Shown: positions 24,438 to 33,649 of the stretch, in pieces
Layout: every line of letters begins with the position of its first letter
Position numbering within the stretch: position 1 is the first letter of the stretch
Origin: Terriglobales bacterium
Lineage (GTDB): Bacteria; Acidobacteriota; Terriglobia; Terriglobales; Acidobacteriaceae
Reading direction: 5' to 3'
DNA length: 35,091 nt
Assembly: GCA_016185365.1 (NCBI GenBank)
Contig: JACPNP010000041.1
Span: forward strand, 1-35,091
Position numbers and translations under genes: made by a program
The notes under the pieces: model-generated
What the model saw: only the letters and a program-made list of their open reading frames with translations
What the model was told of the DNA's origin: nothing
Databases searched by the model: none

Positions 24438-25508
24438 ATGCCGGCGACGGACACCTCCGCACTGCTTTCGATCCGCTCCGTGACCAAGCGCTTTGGCCGC
24501 ACGACGGTCCTGCGTGGCCTGTCGCTCGATGTGGCTGAACGTGAATTCCTCACGGTGCTCGGCGAAAGCGGGTCCGGCAAGACCACCTTATTGCGGCTGA
24601 TCGCCGGTTTCGAGCCATTGGACTCCGGCGAGATATGGATGGCCGGGGAACGTCTCGACACATTGCCGCCGTATCGCCGAAACGTCAATACGGTGTTTCA
24701 GCAATATGCGCTATTCCCGCACCTGGATTGCTTCGAAAACGTCGCTTACGGCCTGCGGGTGCGTGGCGTACCCAAGACTGAGATCGAAGCGCGTGTACAA
24801 GATGCTCTGGCCATGGTCAAGATGACGTCATGGACGCGATCCCTGCCGGCCAAGATCAGCGGCGGACAGCAACAGCGAGTCGCTCTGGCGCGGGCGTTGG
24901 TAAACCGGCCGCGCTTGCTTTTGCTGGATGAACCGCTGTCCGCACTGGATGCGAACCTGCGCCGGCAGATGCAAACGGAACTGAAGTCTTTGCAGCGCGA
25001 GGTGGGGATCTCATTCGTCTTTGTGACCCACGATCAGGAAGAAGCCATGGCGATCTCGGATCGCATTGCGCTGATGCGGGCCGGAACACTGGAACAAGTG
25101 GCATCACCCGAGGAGATCTATGCCCGCCCGAAGACGGCCTATGCGGCCTCCTTCATCGGGCAAACGAATCTGCTTCATGGCCAGGTACAAGGTGGACGTG
25201 CCGTGGTCGGATCATGGGAATGGCCATGCAGCCAACCCGACGGTCCGGCAACCTTTTCCCTGCGGCCGGAAAATCTACTTTTGGCGTCGCAGGAACAACC
25301 CGGCAACGGCGTGGTCCGCCTGCACGCGCGGGTGCATGATCAGGTATTCCAGGGTGCGGCGCGGATCGTGCGCTTGCAATGTGAAGAAGTCACCCTGACG
25401 GCGCGCGTACCGGCTTCCGAGGAGTTACGGGAGAATGAGATCTTCGTATTTTCCCCGGACGATGCGGTCCCGGTGAAAGATCATCACGCCGGGGGCCAAC
25501 AGGAATAA
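24438..25508 (+). CDS. potA: polyamine ABC transporter ATPase
   Basis: A 356-residue ABC ATPase. Walker A GESGSGKT (42-49), Q-loop FQQYALFPHLD, signature ISGGQQQRVALARAL, Walker B LLLLDEPLSALD and switch His VTHDQ are all intact, followed by a C-terminal TOBE-type domain from about residue 250. Length and layout match PotA/CysA-class import ATPases. It powers uptake through the two permeases that follow at once. Confidence 0.93.
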   Translation: MPATDTSALLSIRSVTKRFGRTTVLRGLSLDVAEREFLTVLGESGSGKTTLLRLIAGFEPLDSGEIWMAGERLDTLPPYRRNVNTVFQQYALFPHLDCFENVAYGLRVRGVPKTEIEARVQDALAMVKMTSWTRSLPAKISGGQQQRVALARALVNRPRLLLLDEPLSALDANLRRQMQTELKSLQREVGISFVFVTHDQEEAMAISDRIALMRAGTLEQVASPEEIYARPKTAYAASFIGQTNLLHGQVQGGRAVVGSWEWPCSQPDGPATFSLRPENLLLASQEQPGNGVVRLHARVHDQVFQGAARIVRLQCEEVTLTARVPASEELRENEIFVFSPDDAVPVKDHHAGGQQE

Positions 25509-25515
25509 GGACTCC

Positions 25516-26358
25516 ATGTATACGCGGACCTACAAGACCGCTGTCGCTGTCCCGCCGCTTCTTTGGGTATCCACGTTCCTGTTGCTTGCGTATCTCCTGC
25601 TGTTCTTGCACAGCTTCTGGTCAGTACAGGACGGACAGATCGTCCACCATTGGTCGCTCTCTAACTACCGCACGCTTGCCACCCAGCCACTTTATCTCGA
25701 GGTATTGTGGCGCTCCACGAAAATCGCCGGCGCGGTCACGTTGCTGTCACTCGCACTTGGTTATCCGTTGGCGTATTACCTTTCCTTCTATTCACGGCGG
25801 AAGATGCTGCTGTATCAACTGGTGATCATTCCGCTGTGGGTGAGCTATCTCGTACGGGCCTATGCGTGGAAGACGATCCTGGGAAGCGACGGCGTACTCA
25901 ACACGCTGCTGCAGTACGTCCATCTCACAGACGCACCGGTGAGTGCACTGTTATACAGCCCTTTCGCCGTGATCCTCACTTTGACTCATATCTACACGCC
26001 GTTCGCGTTTCTGCCGATCTTCGCCGCGCTGGAGCACATCCCGCGCCACCTGGTGGAATCGTCAAGCGATCTCGGGGCTTCTCCCCGCCAAACGTTCTGG
26101 CGCGTGGTCATGCCGCTGTCACTCCCGGGCGTGATCGCAGGGGCGACGTTTGCGTTCGTACTGAGCCTGGGCGATTTTCTCGCGCCGCTCCTGGTCGGTG
26201 GTTCGAGCGGGATCATGATCTCAAACGTAGTCGTGAGCCTGTTCGGGGCGGCCTACGATTGGCCGCTCGGCGCCGCCGTGTCCTTGGCCATGCTGCTCCT
26301 GGTGCTCCTCTTGCTGTGGCTTACTGAATCTCTGGAGAAACGATGGAGCCACGCATGA
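25516..26358 (+). CDS. potB: polyamine ABC transporter permease, PotB type
   Basis: A 280-residue inner-membrane protein with six predicted helices. The EAA loop that docks on the ATPase is ESSSDLGASPRQTFWRVVMP near residue 190. ATG lies 7 bases after potA with AAGG six bases upstream. Its end overlaps potC. Confidence 0.9.
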   Translation: MYTRTYKTAVAVPPLLWVSTFLLLAYLLLFLHSFWSVQDGQIVHHWSLSNYRTLATQPLYLEVLWRSTKIAGAVTLLSLALGYPLAYYLSFYSRRKMLLYQLVIIPLWVSYLVRAYAWKTILGSDGVLNTLLQYVHLTDAPVSALLYSPFAVILTLTHIYTPFAFLPIFAALEHIPRHLVESSSDLGASPRQTFWRVVMPLSLPGVIAGATFAFVLSLGDFLAPLLVGGSSGIMISNVVVSLFGAAYDWPLGAAVSLAMLLLVLLLLWLTESLEKRWSHA

Positions 26359-27188
26359 ACGGATCAACGCGCGCCCCATGGCTTCGGAGCTATGCGTTGC
26401 TGGTGTTCCTTTTCCTGTATCTCCCGATCGCCATCCTGATCCTCTATTCCTTCAATGGCGGCGGGATCGGCGGATTTCCACCGAAAAACCTAACTCTGGA
26501 CTGGTACCGCATGTTATGGGACGACCGCGCCATCTGGGACTCCGTCTTGAACAGCGTGATCGTCGCGGCGTTCGCGGTTGTGTTGTCGCTGCTCTTCGGT
26601 GTGCCTGCGGCGCTCGCGCTCGATCGCGCGTCGTTCCCGGGAAAGGGACTGTTTCGGCGGCTGGTCCTGCTACCGCTAATCCTGCCCGGGATCATCACAG
26701 GATTATCTTTGCTCATGCTGTTCGTGGCTGCCGGTCTGAGATTGAGCTTGCTCACGATCGCGTTGGGCCATGGCACGGCACTGATCGCCGTGGCCGTGAC
26801 CGAGGTCTATGCCGGGGTCCTGAAGATGGACCGCGGTCTGGAGGAAGCGTCGCTCGACCTTGGCGCCTCCTATTGGCAGACATTCCGGCGCGTCACGCTC
26901 CCCCATCTGCGGCTTTCCATCATCGGCGCCGCGCTGCTGATCTTCACGCTTTCCATGGATGAGATCGCAGTCAGCTTTTTCCTGGTGGGCCGGGAAAACA
27001 CATTGCCGCTGGAGATCTGGTCCCGATTGCGCCGGGGCATGACCCCGGAGATCAACGCCATCTCCACTTTGATCTTTGTATTTTCGCTGTCGAGTATCGT
27101 CCTCTGGTACCGCATCCGCACCCGTGAGGAAGGCGGCCTGGTGGAAGCGCAAGTACTCGAGCCACAATCGCACGGAGGGAACATATGA
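26343..27188 (+). CDS. potC: polyamine ABC transporter permease, PotC type
   Basis: A 281-residue six-helix permease. EAA loop EEASLDLGASYWQTFRRVTL. The N-terminal helix ends LYLPIAILILYSFNGG, as in PotC. Two starts are possible: ATG 26343, overlapping potB by 16 bases, or ATG 26355 in an ATGA overlap with the potB stop; both have GGAG upstream. Translational coupling is likely either way. Confidence 0.9.
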   Translation: MEPRMNGSTRAPWLRSYALLVFLFLYLPIAILILYSFNGGGIGGFPPKNLTLDWYRMLWDDRAIWDSVLNSVIVAAFAVVLSLLFGVPAALALDRASFPGKGLFRRLVLLPLILPGIITGLSLLMLFVAAGLRLSLLTIALGHGTALIAVAVTEVYAGVLKMDRGLEEASLDLGASYWQTFRRVTLPHLRLSIIGAALLIFTLSMDEIAVSFFLVGRENTLPLEIWSRLRRGMTPEINAISTLIFVFSLSSIVLWYRIRTREEGGLVEAQVLEPQSHGGNI

Positions 27189-28708
27189 GCCAGAGTCGTC
27201 GAGACTTCATCAAGGTCGTGATCGCGGGCGCCGCGGCGGCAAGCTGTCCCATCACGGAAGAGATGTTCGCGGCGAGCGCGGGCCCGCGGCCGGCGGTCGA
27301 CGGCGAACAGAACGAGATCTGCCACAAGGTGCGTGATGGATTCGCATTCCGCATCCCTCCCGCTTCCGCGCACCGAGACGTGGTGATCGTTGGAGGGGGG
27401 ATCAGCGGCCTGGCCGCCGCACATTTTCTCCCCGATCACGACTGGCTCTTGCTGGAGAAGGAATCCCACTGGGGCGGCAACGCTTACGCCATGGAGTACG
27501 ACGGCACAGTGTACGCGACCGGCGCCGCATTCATGATCGATGAGCAGGATGACGCGGCGCAGCTCGCCCGCGAGTTGGGCCTTTCCCTGTTGCCGATCGA
27601 AGAGAAAGACGGGACCATCCTCAAAGGCGAGTTCATACCCGACATGTGGGGCGAGAACCTCGACCGCATCCCCTATCCCGCGACTGTGCGCGAGAGATTC
27701 AAGCAATTCAAGAAGGCCATGATGGCGGTCGACCTGAAGAAACGAATGAGTGAACTTGATCAGATGCCACTCACTGCGATGTTGAAGGGATATGGCCCGG
27801 AAGTGCTGGCATGGTGGGACTGCTATGGCCCTTCGAATTGGGGCGCGGTGTCAGCCGAGACCAGTGCGTATGTGGCGATCAGTGATTTCCAGGACTTTGC
27901 CAATGAGAAGCTGGCCACAACGCACAACACCTGGCCGGGCGGCAACGGGGCGCTCACAAAGGTCTTGAGCGAGCGGCTGCTGGCCAGCAACCGGGACCGT
28001 ATGTTGACCGGCGCCACCATCGTCTCGGTGCGCCAGGACAAGAACGAGGCCCTTGTCACGTATCTGCATGACAAGAAATTGACCACCGTGGCCGCGAAGG
28101 GCGTCATCATGGCCACGCCAAAGTTCATCACGGCGCGATTGGTGCAAGGATTGCCGGAGGCCCAGCGGGTGGCGATGCGAACTATCCGCTATTGCCCCTA
28201 TCCGGTGGTGAACCTCATCTATGACAAGCCGGTGTTCAACAAGGCGTATGACACCTGGTGCCCGGGCAACAGCTTCACCGATGTGATCGTCGCCGATTGG
28301 ACGGTACGAAAGCAGCCCGGATACAAGCAGAAATACAACATCCTGACGTTTTATACGCCACTGAAGGAATCCCAGCGTGCCGAGATGCTGACGGAGTCCG
28401 GGAGCCGGGCGATCGCCATGCGCGTGCTGCGCGACTTCAAAAAAGTGCTGCCGGATACCAACGTAGACCCGGTCGAGATCCACATCTTCCGCCGCGGGCA
28501 TCCCATGTTCATCGCGACACCAGGCACATTTACACGCTGGATCCCAACCGCCAAGAAGCCGATGCGCAATATTTTCTTCGCCAATACGGATTCGGAAGGG
28601 CCTGTGTCTCTGACCGCGGGCGGTATCGCCGCGGCCAAGCGTTGCATCCGGGAATTTCAGGCCGGCCTGAAAGGATCCGGAGTTCCGGTGAAAGCGGCGC
28701 GGGCATGA
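27185..28708 (+). CDS. Tat-exported FAD-dependent amine-oxidase-like protein
   Basis: A 507-residue flavoprotein. The twin-arginine signal SRRDFIK lies at the very start, followed by a hydrophobic stretch. VVIVGGGISGLAAAHFL (FAD-binding GGGISG at 70-75) is followed by the ribose-binding acidic LLEKESHWGGNA; the family end reads FANTDSEGPVSLTAGGIAAAK. It resembles flavin amine oxidases and phytoene-desaturase-like NAD(P)-binding proteins. With the polyamine transporter upstream, oxidative deamination of a polyamine in the periplasm, yielding an aminoaldehyde, is the best inference. ATGA overlap with potC shows co-translation. Confidence 0.82.
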   Translation: MSQSRRDFIKVVIAGAAAASCPITEEMFAASAGPRPAVDGEQNEICHKVRDGFAFRIPPASAHRDVVIVGGGISGLAAAHFLPDHDWLLLEKESHWGGNAYAMEYDGTVYATGAAFMIDEQDDAAQLARELGLSLLPIEEKDGTILKGEFIPDMWGENLDRIPYPATVRERFKQFKKAMMAVDLKKRMSELDQMPLTAMLKGYGPEVLAWWDCYGPSNWGAVSAETSAYVAISDFQDFANEKLATTHNTWPGGNGALTKVLSERLLASNRDRMLTGATIVSVRQDKNEALVTYLHDKKLTTVAAKGVIMATPKFITARLVQGLPEAQRVAMRTIRYCPYPVVNLIYDKPVFNKAYDTWCPGNSFTDVIVADWTVRKQPGYKQKYNILTFYTPLKESQRAEMLTESGSRAIAMRVLRDFKKVLPDTNVDPVEIHIFRRGHPMFIATPGTFTRWIPTAKKPMRNIFFANTDSEGPVSLTAGGIAAAKRCIREFQAGLKGSGVPVKAARA

Positions 28709-29163
28709 CCGTGAATATCATCGAAGCCACGATAGGTGATCTCGACCTGATCGCACCGCTTTTTGACCAGTATCGCCAGTTCTACAAACAGTCCAGCGAT
28801 GTCGCGCAGGGACGCGCATTCCTTCAGCAGCGACTCAGGAACAAGGAGTCTGTGGTTTATCTTGCCATGGGAGGCTCGGATGGCCGGCAGGCCATTGGGT
28901 TCATCCAACTCTATCCAGTGTTCTGCTCGATCGCGCTCAAACGCCTTTGGATCCTGAATGATCTGTATGTCATTCCCGAAGCTCGACACTCCGGCGTCGC
29001 CCGGCTCCTGATGGATCGAGCGCGCAGGTTGATGCAGGAAAGTGATGCGGTAAGCATGTTCCTGGAAACGGCAAATGACAATCTCCCCGCGCAACGACTA
29101 TACGAAGGACTCGGTTGGAAGCGCGAGACTGTGTTCGTTAAGTTCAATCTGTTTCCGGCGTAG
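28705..29163 (+). CDS. GNAT-family N-acetyltransferase
   Basis: A 152-residue acetyltransferase. YVIPEARHSGVARLLMDRA (about 88-106) is motif A with the RxxGxA pyrophosphate-binding loop; FLETANDNLPAQRLYEGLGW (about 119-138) is motif B. The start ATG overlaps the oxidase stop (ATGA), so the longer ORF from 28258 is ruled out. As last gene of the polyamine operon it may acetylate a polyamine or its product; the substrate is not shown by sequence. Confidence 0.88.
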   Translation: MTVNIIEATIGDLDLIAPLFDQYRQFYKQSSDVAQGRAFLQQRLRNKESVVYLAMGGSDGRQAIGFIQLYPVFCSIALKRLWILNDLYVIPEARHSGVARLLMDRARRLMQESDAVSMFLETANDNLPAQRLYEGLGWKRETVFVKFNLFPA

Positions 29164-29243
29164 CAAAACTTCGCGCAGCTCCGGGGCTGCAAGCCTTCTG
29201 AACTCGCGCCCTTCAACGAAGACAGGCGCTTGCTTGAGAACTC

Positions 29244-29737
29244 GAAGCTATCTCAAAATTCAGGAATCGAGTTAAGTAATTGTATTTTTAGTCGGTTAGC
29301 CGCAGAACAAGGGCATGGATCTGCGCGATGCCAAGTGGGACGTGGTGGCGCCGCTGTTTCGGCCGAAGCAGCGCTTAGAGAAGCGGGGACGGCCGCCGCA
29401 GGAAGCGCGGGCGGTGTTGAACGGAGTGCTGTGGGTGCTGCGCACCGGGGCCCCCTGGCACGATCTGCCGGAGCGGGTTCCGCCGTACCAGACCTGCCAT
29501 CGCTGCTTCCAGCAGTGGCAGCAGGACGGGACCATGGTGGCGTTGTTGCGGGTGCAGGTACAGGATGGGCGGCGATTGCGACGATACTTGCGACGCTGGA
29601 AGATCGAGCGGCTGTTCGCGTGGCTGCACAATTTCCGCCGCCTGGTGACACGCTGGGAGTATTACCTCAGCAACTTCCTCGGCATGGTCCAGTTAGGTTG
29701 CGCCGCGATTCTATTGAGGTACTTTTGAGATGGGTTC
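29244..29737 (+). mobile_element. internally deleted IS5-family element
   Basis: A 494-base unit bounded by imperfect inverted repeats. Left GAAGCTATCTCAAAATTC (29244-29261) and right arm 29720-29737, whose complement is GAACCCATCTCAAAAGTA; 14 of 18 bases match. No clear target duplication is seen. It encloses a transposase ORF with its catalytic middle missing, so it could move only with help from a complete relative. Confidence 0.65.
29315..29728 (+). pseudogene. IS5-type transposase with central deletion
   Basis: An uninterrupted 137-residue frame joining the DUF4096-type N-terminus ([40 protein letters not shown]) directly to the C-terminal end of the DDE domain ([33 protein letters not shown]). 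The two catalytic Asp regions are absent, while the terminal E region ([10 protein letters not shown]) remains. The deletion point is around residue 78-92. It cannot be active but could still bind element ends. Confidence 0.8.
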
Positions 29738-29762
29738 TAGATACGGGCCGTCGATCTGAACC

Positions 29763-29788
29763 AAAAGCCCCGCGCATGCGGGGCTTTT
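29763..29788. terminator. bidirectional rho-independent terminator
   Basis: AAAAGCCCCGC (29763-29773), loop GCAT, GCGGGGCTTTT (29778-29788). A-tract and T-tract flank the stem on both sides, so it works for the rightward operon and IS and for the leftward peptidase gene ending at 29831. Confidence 0.88.
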
Positions 29789-29830
29789 GTTCGTTTGAGA
29801 GACTACGAACCACAGAGGCAAGCAGAGGCG

Positions 29831-31384
29831 TTATTTTCCATTCGACCAGTCGACCAGGTAACGCGGATTGAGAGGTTCACCGGTCCCCTCTTGCAGGATC
29901 TGGTCGAGCGTGAGACGACCGCCGACGGAAAAATAATGTTGCCGCAAATAATCGCCGGCACGCTTGTCCCAGACTGGTCCGAAGCGACGATCGAGATCGG
30001 CATGGATCTGGAGCGCGGCCATCTCGGCGACCGCGTAGCTCTGCAAGTAGATCGGGCCAGTGGAATAGAACGGGTTGAATGGCCAAACCGGTTGTCCGTG
30101 CAGGTCTACATCCATCACATCCTGATAGGTGCGGTTGTAGAGCGCGGTCAGGTCCTGGTCAGGATCGTCATAGGCTTGATATTCGAACGAGGCATCGACG
30201 ATCGTTTCCAGTGTATCCATGATGGTCTTCATGCGGTAACGCTCGAGGATGGCCGCGTGTTCTTTCTCCGTCAAGCCGAAATATCTCATGGCGATGGGTT
30301 TGCGATAGAGCAGGAGCGCCATGATCTGGCCGCAGCCCTCGTCAAAGGGCTCGGAGGAGCTGCCTTTCAGGATGAAAGTCGGGTCTTCCATCAGGAGGTA
30401 GTGGAGACCGTGGCCGGATTCGTGGAAGAGTGTATCCGTGAAGCGGATGCCTTCATACTTGTTGACCAGGATCCGCGCTTCTTTGCCGTAGAGGATCGGA
30501 TAGGTCCCGCCGCCAAACGTGATCTCCGTGATCCTGACATCGAGGGGCAGCTTGTCGAAGTCAAACCCCAGAGATCGGGAGACTTGCTTGATGCGCGGCC
30601 AGGCCTGTTCGCGCGGGAATCTTGCCTGCTCGAAGCCGCCTGAGAGCGTGGAGAAGTAGTACTCCATGTCCCAAGGCTCGACCGTTTCGACCTTCAATTC
30701 CTTGCGCATCCGGACGAGGAGCGCTTCATACTCCGTGCGGGTGTCACGGCGGTATTCGGCAAAGATTGCTTCCAGCCGTTTGCGTTCGGGCACGCCCTTG
30801 CGGTCGAGCATGAAATCCACATAGTCGCGATGGGCGTATTTTTGCCCAAGATCCTTGCGCAACTTCATGGCCTGGCGGATGCGTTCGCCGGTGACAGAGA
30901 AGTTCCTGGCCCGGGCCATCCATGCCTGCTTGCGTATTTCCCGGTCAGGCTCTTTGGCGATCAGCTTATTCAGGTCCGACCGCTTGAGTCGCTTGCCTCC
31001 CACCTCGTAACGAATGTCGCCCTCGTCATTGCCCATGTCTTCGACCAGCTTGGAGAGGCGCGGATCCGTGAAGATGAAGGTGTGAGCGGCTTCATCCAGG
31101 AACAGCTTGCGCCGACGCTGCAGGAGCGCGTCAGTGAATCGCGCGGCCTCCAGTTCTTTCAGGAAAGGCCCATCCGTGACCAGCTCACGGATCTGCACTT
31201 GGATGGGCAGTGACGAGGCGGAATTGTCCCTTTGCGCGCTGCGGTATTCCGTGCGCCAGTAGTCGGCGTAGAGCTGCTCCAGGCGAGCTTCCTTCTCATC
31301 AAGCTTTCGCACAGTGGCGTTGGGATCTTGGGCGCAACCGCTAAGGAGTGTGACGAACAGACATCCGAGGACCAACGAGCGCAT
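29831..31384 (-). CDS. lipoprotein metallopeptidase, M3/M2-like (HESGH)
   Basis: A 517-residue zinc peptidase. A type II signal peptide ends in LLSGC (Cys17), so it should be an envelope lipoprotein. The long helical N-terminal half is typical of oligopeptidase-F/ACE-type gluzincins; FHESGHGLHYLL gives zinc ligands His321 and His325 and catalytic Glu322, and a further Glu in SSSEPFDEGCGQIM (about 345-349) may be the third ligand. GGGTYPILYGKEARILVN just before the motif is also conserved. It probably degrades oligopeptides in the periplasm. The gene ends 43 bases before the shared terminator. Confidence 0.85.
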   Translation of the reverse strand: MRSLVLGCLFVTLLSGCAQDPNATVRKLDEKEARLEQLYADYWRTEYRSAQRDNSASSLPIQVQIRELVTDGPFLKELEAARFTDALLQRRRKLFLDEAAHTFIFTDPRLSKLVEDMGNDEGDIRYEVGGKRLKRSDLNKLIAKEPDREIRKQAWMARARNFSVTGERIRQAMKLRKDLGQKYAHRDYVDFMLDRKGVPERKRLEAIFAEYRRDTRTEYEALLVRMRKELKVETVEPWDMEYYFSTLSGGFEQARFPREQAWPRIKQVSRSLGFDFDKLPLDVRITEITFGGGTYPILYGKEARILVNKYEGIRFTDTLFHESGHGLHYLLMEDPTFILKGSSSEPFDEGCGQIMALLLYRKPIAMRYFGLTEKEHAAILERYRMKTIMDTLETIVDASFEYQAYDDPDQDLTALYNRTYQDVMDVDLHGQPVWPFNPFYSTGPIYLQSYAVAEMAALQIHADLDRRFGPVWDKRAGDYLRQHYFSVGGRLTLDQILQEGTGEPLNPRYLVDWSNGK

Positions 31385-31471
31385 GCGCGTGATTATCCGT
31401 GGTGGCTTGCAACGATGTCAAAGAGTCGGCGGGAATGACTGACGATCAAGGGGATGGCGAGAAGACTAGGA

Positions 31472-32182
31472 TCAGGCGTTCTTCGCGGGATCGGGAACGA
31501 GCCGATGTTCCACGGCGAACAAGGCCAATTCGAGCCGCGAGGACATCCCCACCTTGTCAAAGATGTGGGTCATGTGGCGCTTGACTGTGTCCTGGCTGAT
31601 GCCGAGCTTTTGGGCGATATCTTTATTCGAGCAGCCTTGCGTGACGAGCAGCACGATCTCCTGTTCGCGCGTGGTCAGGCCAAAGCGCTTGCCATTGGTC
31701 ACTTTCGACTTGGCCGCGCCGGCCTTGACTCCATAGGTCTTCAGCAAAGCTACCGCGTCTGATACACGCTCCCCGCAGACCCAGGTGTCGCCCCGGATGA
31801 CGCTCACTAGGCATTCCCGCAGGTCGATCAAATATTCTTTGAGGATGATCCCTTTCACGCCGATGGTGAGGGCTTCATTGATCTCACTATCACGGATCGA
31901 GGACGTGACCAGGATGCATCGAGACTTGACTCCCGAGCTCAGCAGACGCGAAGCGATCTCCAGACCGGAGAGGCCGGGCATAAGTATGTCCAGCAGAATC
32001 ACATCCGGGCCGAGGGATTGCGCCAGTTTCAGGGCGTCTTCCCCGTTGCGGGCGAGACCCATCACCTCATAGTCCGCCGCTTCCAGGCGAGCCCGCAAGA
32101 CTTCGCGGACGATGGGGTCATCATCCACGATCAAAACGCTGGTTTTGCGGGTCTTGTTCCTACTCGCTGACGAGCGATCCAT
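31472..32182 (-). CDS. NarL/LuxR-type response regulator
   Basis: A 236-residue two-domain regulator. The receiver domain has acidic residues DDD (20-22), phosphoacceptor Asp65 in VILLDILMPG, TSS and the conserved Lys in GIILKEY. The C-terminal LuxR HTH is LTTREQEIVLLVTQGCSNKD and TVKRHMTHIFDKVG. No histidine kinase is adjacent. ATG 32182 has GAGGG six bases upstream; GTG 32194 is poorer. It is co-directional with gluQ upstream and the peptidase downstream. Confidence 0.92.
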   Translation of the reverse strand: MDRSSASRNKTRKTSVLIVDDDPIVREVLRARLEAADYEVMGLARNGEDALKLAQSLGPDVILLDILMPGLSGLEIASRLLSSGVKSRCILVTSSIRDSEINEALTIGVKGIILKEYLIDLRECLVSVIRGDTWVCGERVSDAVALLKTYGVKAGAAKSKVTNGKRFGLTTREQEIVLLVTQGCSNKDIAQKLGISQDTVKRHMTHIFDKVGMSSRLELALFAVEHRLVPDPAKNA

Positions 32183-32239
32183 CCGTTCCCTCACCCTTCC
32201 ACCTTACGGGAAAAGCGAAACGGGAAGGTATAACTAAAG

Positions 32240-33094
32240 TCATAGCGCGCGGCCGGATCGCGGCCAAATCCCCCTTACCTCACACGGAGTGGCGCCATTC
32301 TCCCGCATGGTCCGGATACTCAGTGCGTCGTGGCGTTTGGCCAGCCGAACGCCGTGCTCGTCCAAAAGCAGCGGACAATGATAGAAGGCGGGCGGTGTCA
32401 AGCCCAGGGCGCGATAGAGCAGGAGCTGGCGCGCCGTCGACCGCAATAGATCCGCACCACGCACGACCTCGGTGATGCGCATAGCGGCATCATCCACGAC
32501 GACCGCGAGCTGATACGCGGGCACATCGTCACGCCGCCAGACGACAAAATCCCCAAAATCGCGGCCGGCGACAAACGCTTGCGCGCCAAGCGCGGCATCC
32601 ACAAAAGAAATGGCCTCACCGTCCGGCACACGGAACCGCCAATTCATCCCTTTGGGAGAGGCGGCCTGTATGTGTTCGCCGGGCATCGGGCGACACGTAC
32701 CCGGGTAGATCGGTCCATCCTCGTCGTCATGCGGCGCAGAAGCCGATTGTGCCAGGTCTTTGCGGGAACACCGACAGGGATAAATCGCGCCGCGAGAGAG
32801 CAGTTGTTTCCAGGCGGCAGAGTACAGATCGTACCGCTCGCTTTGGGAATACGGCGCAAACGGGCCGCCGACATCGGGCCCCTCCTGCCAATCAAGGCCG
32901 ATCCAGCGAAGATCTTCATACATCGCGGCAACGAACTCAGGCTTGGAGCGCTCCCGGTCAATATCCTCGTTCCGGAGCACCAGGGCACCTCCGAAGGCGC
33001 GCGCCCACTCCTGCGCGGTCCAGAACGTCCGGGCGTGGCCCAGATGGAGAAGGCCGGTCGGCGAAGGCGCCAAGCGTCCACGGTAGGCGCTCAT
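32240..33094 (-). CDS. gluQ: glutamyl-Q tRNA(Asp) synthetase
   Basis: A 284-residue paralogue of the GluRS catalytic domain without anticodon-binding domain, which attaches glutamate to queuosine at position 34 of tRNA-Asp. SPTGLLHLGHARTFW holds the HIGH motif, RLAKRHDALSIR the KMSKS-equivalent, and the cysteines of YPCRCSRKD and YPGTCR fit the zinc site of GluQRS. Length agrees with the family. It implies that the cell has queuosine. Confidence 0.93.
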   Translation of the reverse strand: MSAYRGRLAPSPTGLLHLGHARTFWTAQEWARAFGGALVLRNEDIDRERSKPEFVAAMYEDLRWIGLDWQEGPDVGGPFAPYSQSERYDLYSAAWKQLLSRGAIYPCRCSRKDLAQSASAPHDDEDGPIYPGTCRPMPGEHIQAASPKGMNWRFRVPDGEAISFVDAALGAQAFVAGRDFGDFVVWRRDDVPAYQLAVVVDDAAMRITEVVRGADLLRSTARQLLLYRALGLTPPAFYHCPLLLDEHGVRLAKRHDALSIRTMRENGATPCEVRGIWPRSGRAL

Positions 33095-33151
33095 TGCATC
33101 CAGTCTAAATGGCGGTGGCTTCGGTGAGGAATCGAGCGGCTTTCGACGGTA

Positions 33152-33598
33152 TCAATGATGCGGCTTGCTGGCCCGGATCTCGCAAAGACGGTCCTGTGCG
33201 ATCCGGGAGTCAAAACTTAGGGCGCGCAAAACATGCTCCCAAAGATCCGGGCTTTTTTTCAGATGCGCATGGAACTCTTTCCTAGGATAGAACTGCAGGT
33301 GTGCGGCCTTGGTGCAGACGGAGGTGGTCTGCAACGGGCGTTCGAGCATCACCGGACCAAGGCCCATCAACTCCCCGGCGCCGGCGCGGCGGATCAGAAC
33401 CCGGCCTTTGGGGGTGGTCATAAAAAGCTCAAAGCTTCCGGTCTCGATGAAGTACACGCCGGGGCATTCCGTGCCCTCTCGAAACAGGATCTCCCCATCT
33501 CCACATTCCAGACTGCGACCCCGGATGGCGGCCGGTAGCCACAATGCGGACCCGCCTTGCGTGGAAAGTACGGGAAGGTGATTCTCAGAGCCGGTCAC
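33152..33598 (-). CDS. stand-alone cyclic-nucleotide-binding domain protein
   Basis: A 148-residue protein made of one cNMP-binding beta roll (GDGEILFREGTECPGVYFIE, TTPKGRVLIRRAGAGELMGL) and a short C-terminal helix, without a helix-turn-helix. The phosphate-binding cassette expected after GELMGL is unusual (GPVMLERPLQTTSV), so nucleotide binding is uncertain. GTG start without a clear ribosome-binding site. It follows the Crp/Fnr gene by 51 bases on the same strand and could modulate it or bind as a decoy partner (speculative). Confidence 0.75.
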   Translation of the reverse strand: MTGSENHLPVLSTQGGSALWLPAAIRGRSLECGDGEILFREGTECPGVYFIETGSFELFMTTPKGRVLIRRAGAGELMGLGPVMLERPLQTTSVCTKAAHLQFYPRKEFHAHLKKSPDLWEHVLRALSFDSRIAQDRLCEIRASKPHH

Positions 33599-33649
33599 AC
33601 GTGCAGCATAAGGAATCGGCCGTGCCGGCGAATGTGATGAAGGTCACCC

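Noticed and set aside
28258-28704. N-terminal extension of the GNAT ORF
   Set aside because: Reads the oxidase gene out of frame; the ATGA overlap at 28705 is the natural start.
29175-29190. GCAGC...GCTGC hairpin after the GNAT gene as terminator
   Set aside because: Short stem and no T-tract; the strong bidirectional terminator at 29763-29788 is better supported.
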